Shown here piece after piece: positions 63,569 through 64,000 of a DNA stretch of 64,000 nucleotides. The notes beneath the pieces are model-generated. The model was given only the letters and a program-made list of their open reading frames with translations. It was not told the DNA's origin and made no database searches. Numbering within the stretch: the first letter of the stretch is position 1; each line of letters starts with the position of its first letter. Position numbers and translations under genes: made by a program. Where the stretch lies: the NCBI GenBank assembly GCA_021772335.1, contig JAJFMD010000007.1, positions 124,001 through 188,000 of the forward strand, in the 5' to 3' direction. Origin of the DNA: Chlamydiota bacterium (GTDB lineage: Bacteria > Chlamydiota > Chlamydiia > Chlamydiales > Rhabdochlamydiaceae).

Positions 63569-64000
63569 AGCTCGCTTCCTGCTTTTTCAATTTGATAATT
63601 CGTAACCAATTCTTTTACATTATCACGTGTGATACCGTACTTAGAAAGATCCATCCCTAAAGATAGGCCCATTTCTTCTAGTTTTGCACGGATTTCAGTA
63701 AGTGATTTCTTACCAAAATTACGAAATTTAAGCATTTCAGATTCTGGCATAATCACAAGTTCAGCAATTGTATCAATATTTGCACCTTGCAAACAGTTTG
63801 TAGAGCGGACAGATAACTCAATCTCATTAATTTTAAGAGCGAGCTTACCCATTAGGGCATCACGATCAGAATCAATTTGCTCTTCAATTTGCTCAAATGC
63901 AATTTCTTCAATATCAACTTCTTCGAAAATCTTCATATGGAAAATCCCAATCTGAGAAGCAAAAGAAAGAGCTTCTTCAGGAGTAATTCTTCCATCAGTT
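63565..64000 (-). CDS. rpoA: RNA polymerase alpha subunit, C-terminal part (partial)
   Basis: The frame is open to the right edge (145 codons seen); the 5' end lies outside. The visible part begins [20 protein letters not shown], the end of the N-terminal domain, followed by an acidic linker and the alpha-CTD with [20 protein letters not shown] and [20 protein letters not shown], the DNA- and activator-binding helices. Overlaps rplQ by 4 bases. Confidence 0.97.
   Translation of the reverse strand, partial: TDGRITPEEALSFASQIGIFHMKIFEEVDIEEIAFEQIEEQIDSDRDALMGKLALKINEIELSVRSTNCLQGANIDTIAELVIMPESEMLKFRNFGKKSLTEIRAKLEEMGLSLGMDLSKYGITRDNVKELVTNYQIEKAGSEL

Overview
The window comes from a chlamydia, most likely an environmental (amoeba-associated or Parachlamydiales-like) one. 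It carries blocks whose gene order I recall from Chlamydia trachomatis: dapF-clpP-glyA; yjjK-like ABC-F, xerC, ribonuclease Z, lon, tsaB, rpsU, dnaJ; and rpoA-rplQ-gap followed by a hypothetical gene. The many family-specific expansions and exported enzymes between and after these blocks are not typical of the reduced Chlamydiaceae. The DNA is AT-rich, with very AT-rich intergenic gaps. I name no species.

Layout. 0-2.2 kb: N-terminal part of a SWIM zinc-finger SNF2-type helicase, cut by the left edge. 2.3-9.1 kb: three paralogous GT-B glycosyltransferase-like proteins around a GH1 beta-glucosidase, closed by a terminator. 9.1-13.2 kb: alanine dehydrogenase, DapF, ClpP and GlyA on the minus strand, a set linked to amino acid and peptidoglycan precursor supply. 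13.3-26.2 kb: conserved housekeeping core (zinc-ribbon coiled coil, RNase P RNA, XerC, ABC-F, two small ORFs, RNase Z, rhomboid, nucleotidyltransferase, Lon, TsaB, S21, DnaJ, Bcr-type exporter).

26.2-34.1 kb: start of the accessory zone, with membrane proteins, an Inc-like hairpin protein, an orphan SLATT-like 2TM protein, a flavin amine oxidase, an ankyrin protein and a large protein with two XRE-like helix-turn-helix units. 34.2-57.7 kb: an island of mostly exported enzymes. It holds two circularly permuted D-amino-acid-oxidase-like proteins, two glutamine amidotransferases, an exported GNAT, two M15 peptidases, a dystroglycan-type cadherin (CADG) membrane protein, an APH-type kinase, an exported EEP phosphatase/nuclease, Nudix and VOC enzymes, two twin lipoproteins, an exported sulfotransferase, two paired membrane proteins, an exported GH15-like protein, a cyclase-family hydrolase, an exported SDR and a kinase-like protein. 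Tandem duplication followed by decay is a recurring theme here, with recognisable gene scars near 40.9, 42.3 and 55.4 kb.

57.7-61 kb: a DJ-1/PfpI protein, a tRNA-Leu(UAA) with a detached copy of its 3' end 0.8 kb away, and a paralogous pair of unknown proteins. 61.1-64 kb: return to the conserved core with an acidic tail protein, GapA, ribosomal L17 and the C-terminal end of RpoA, which runs off the right edge. No insertion sequence, prophage, CRISPR array or rRNA gene was seen.
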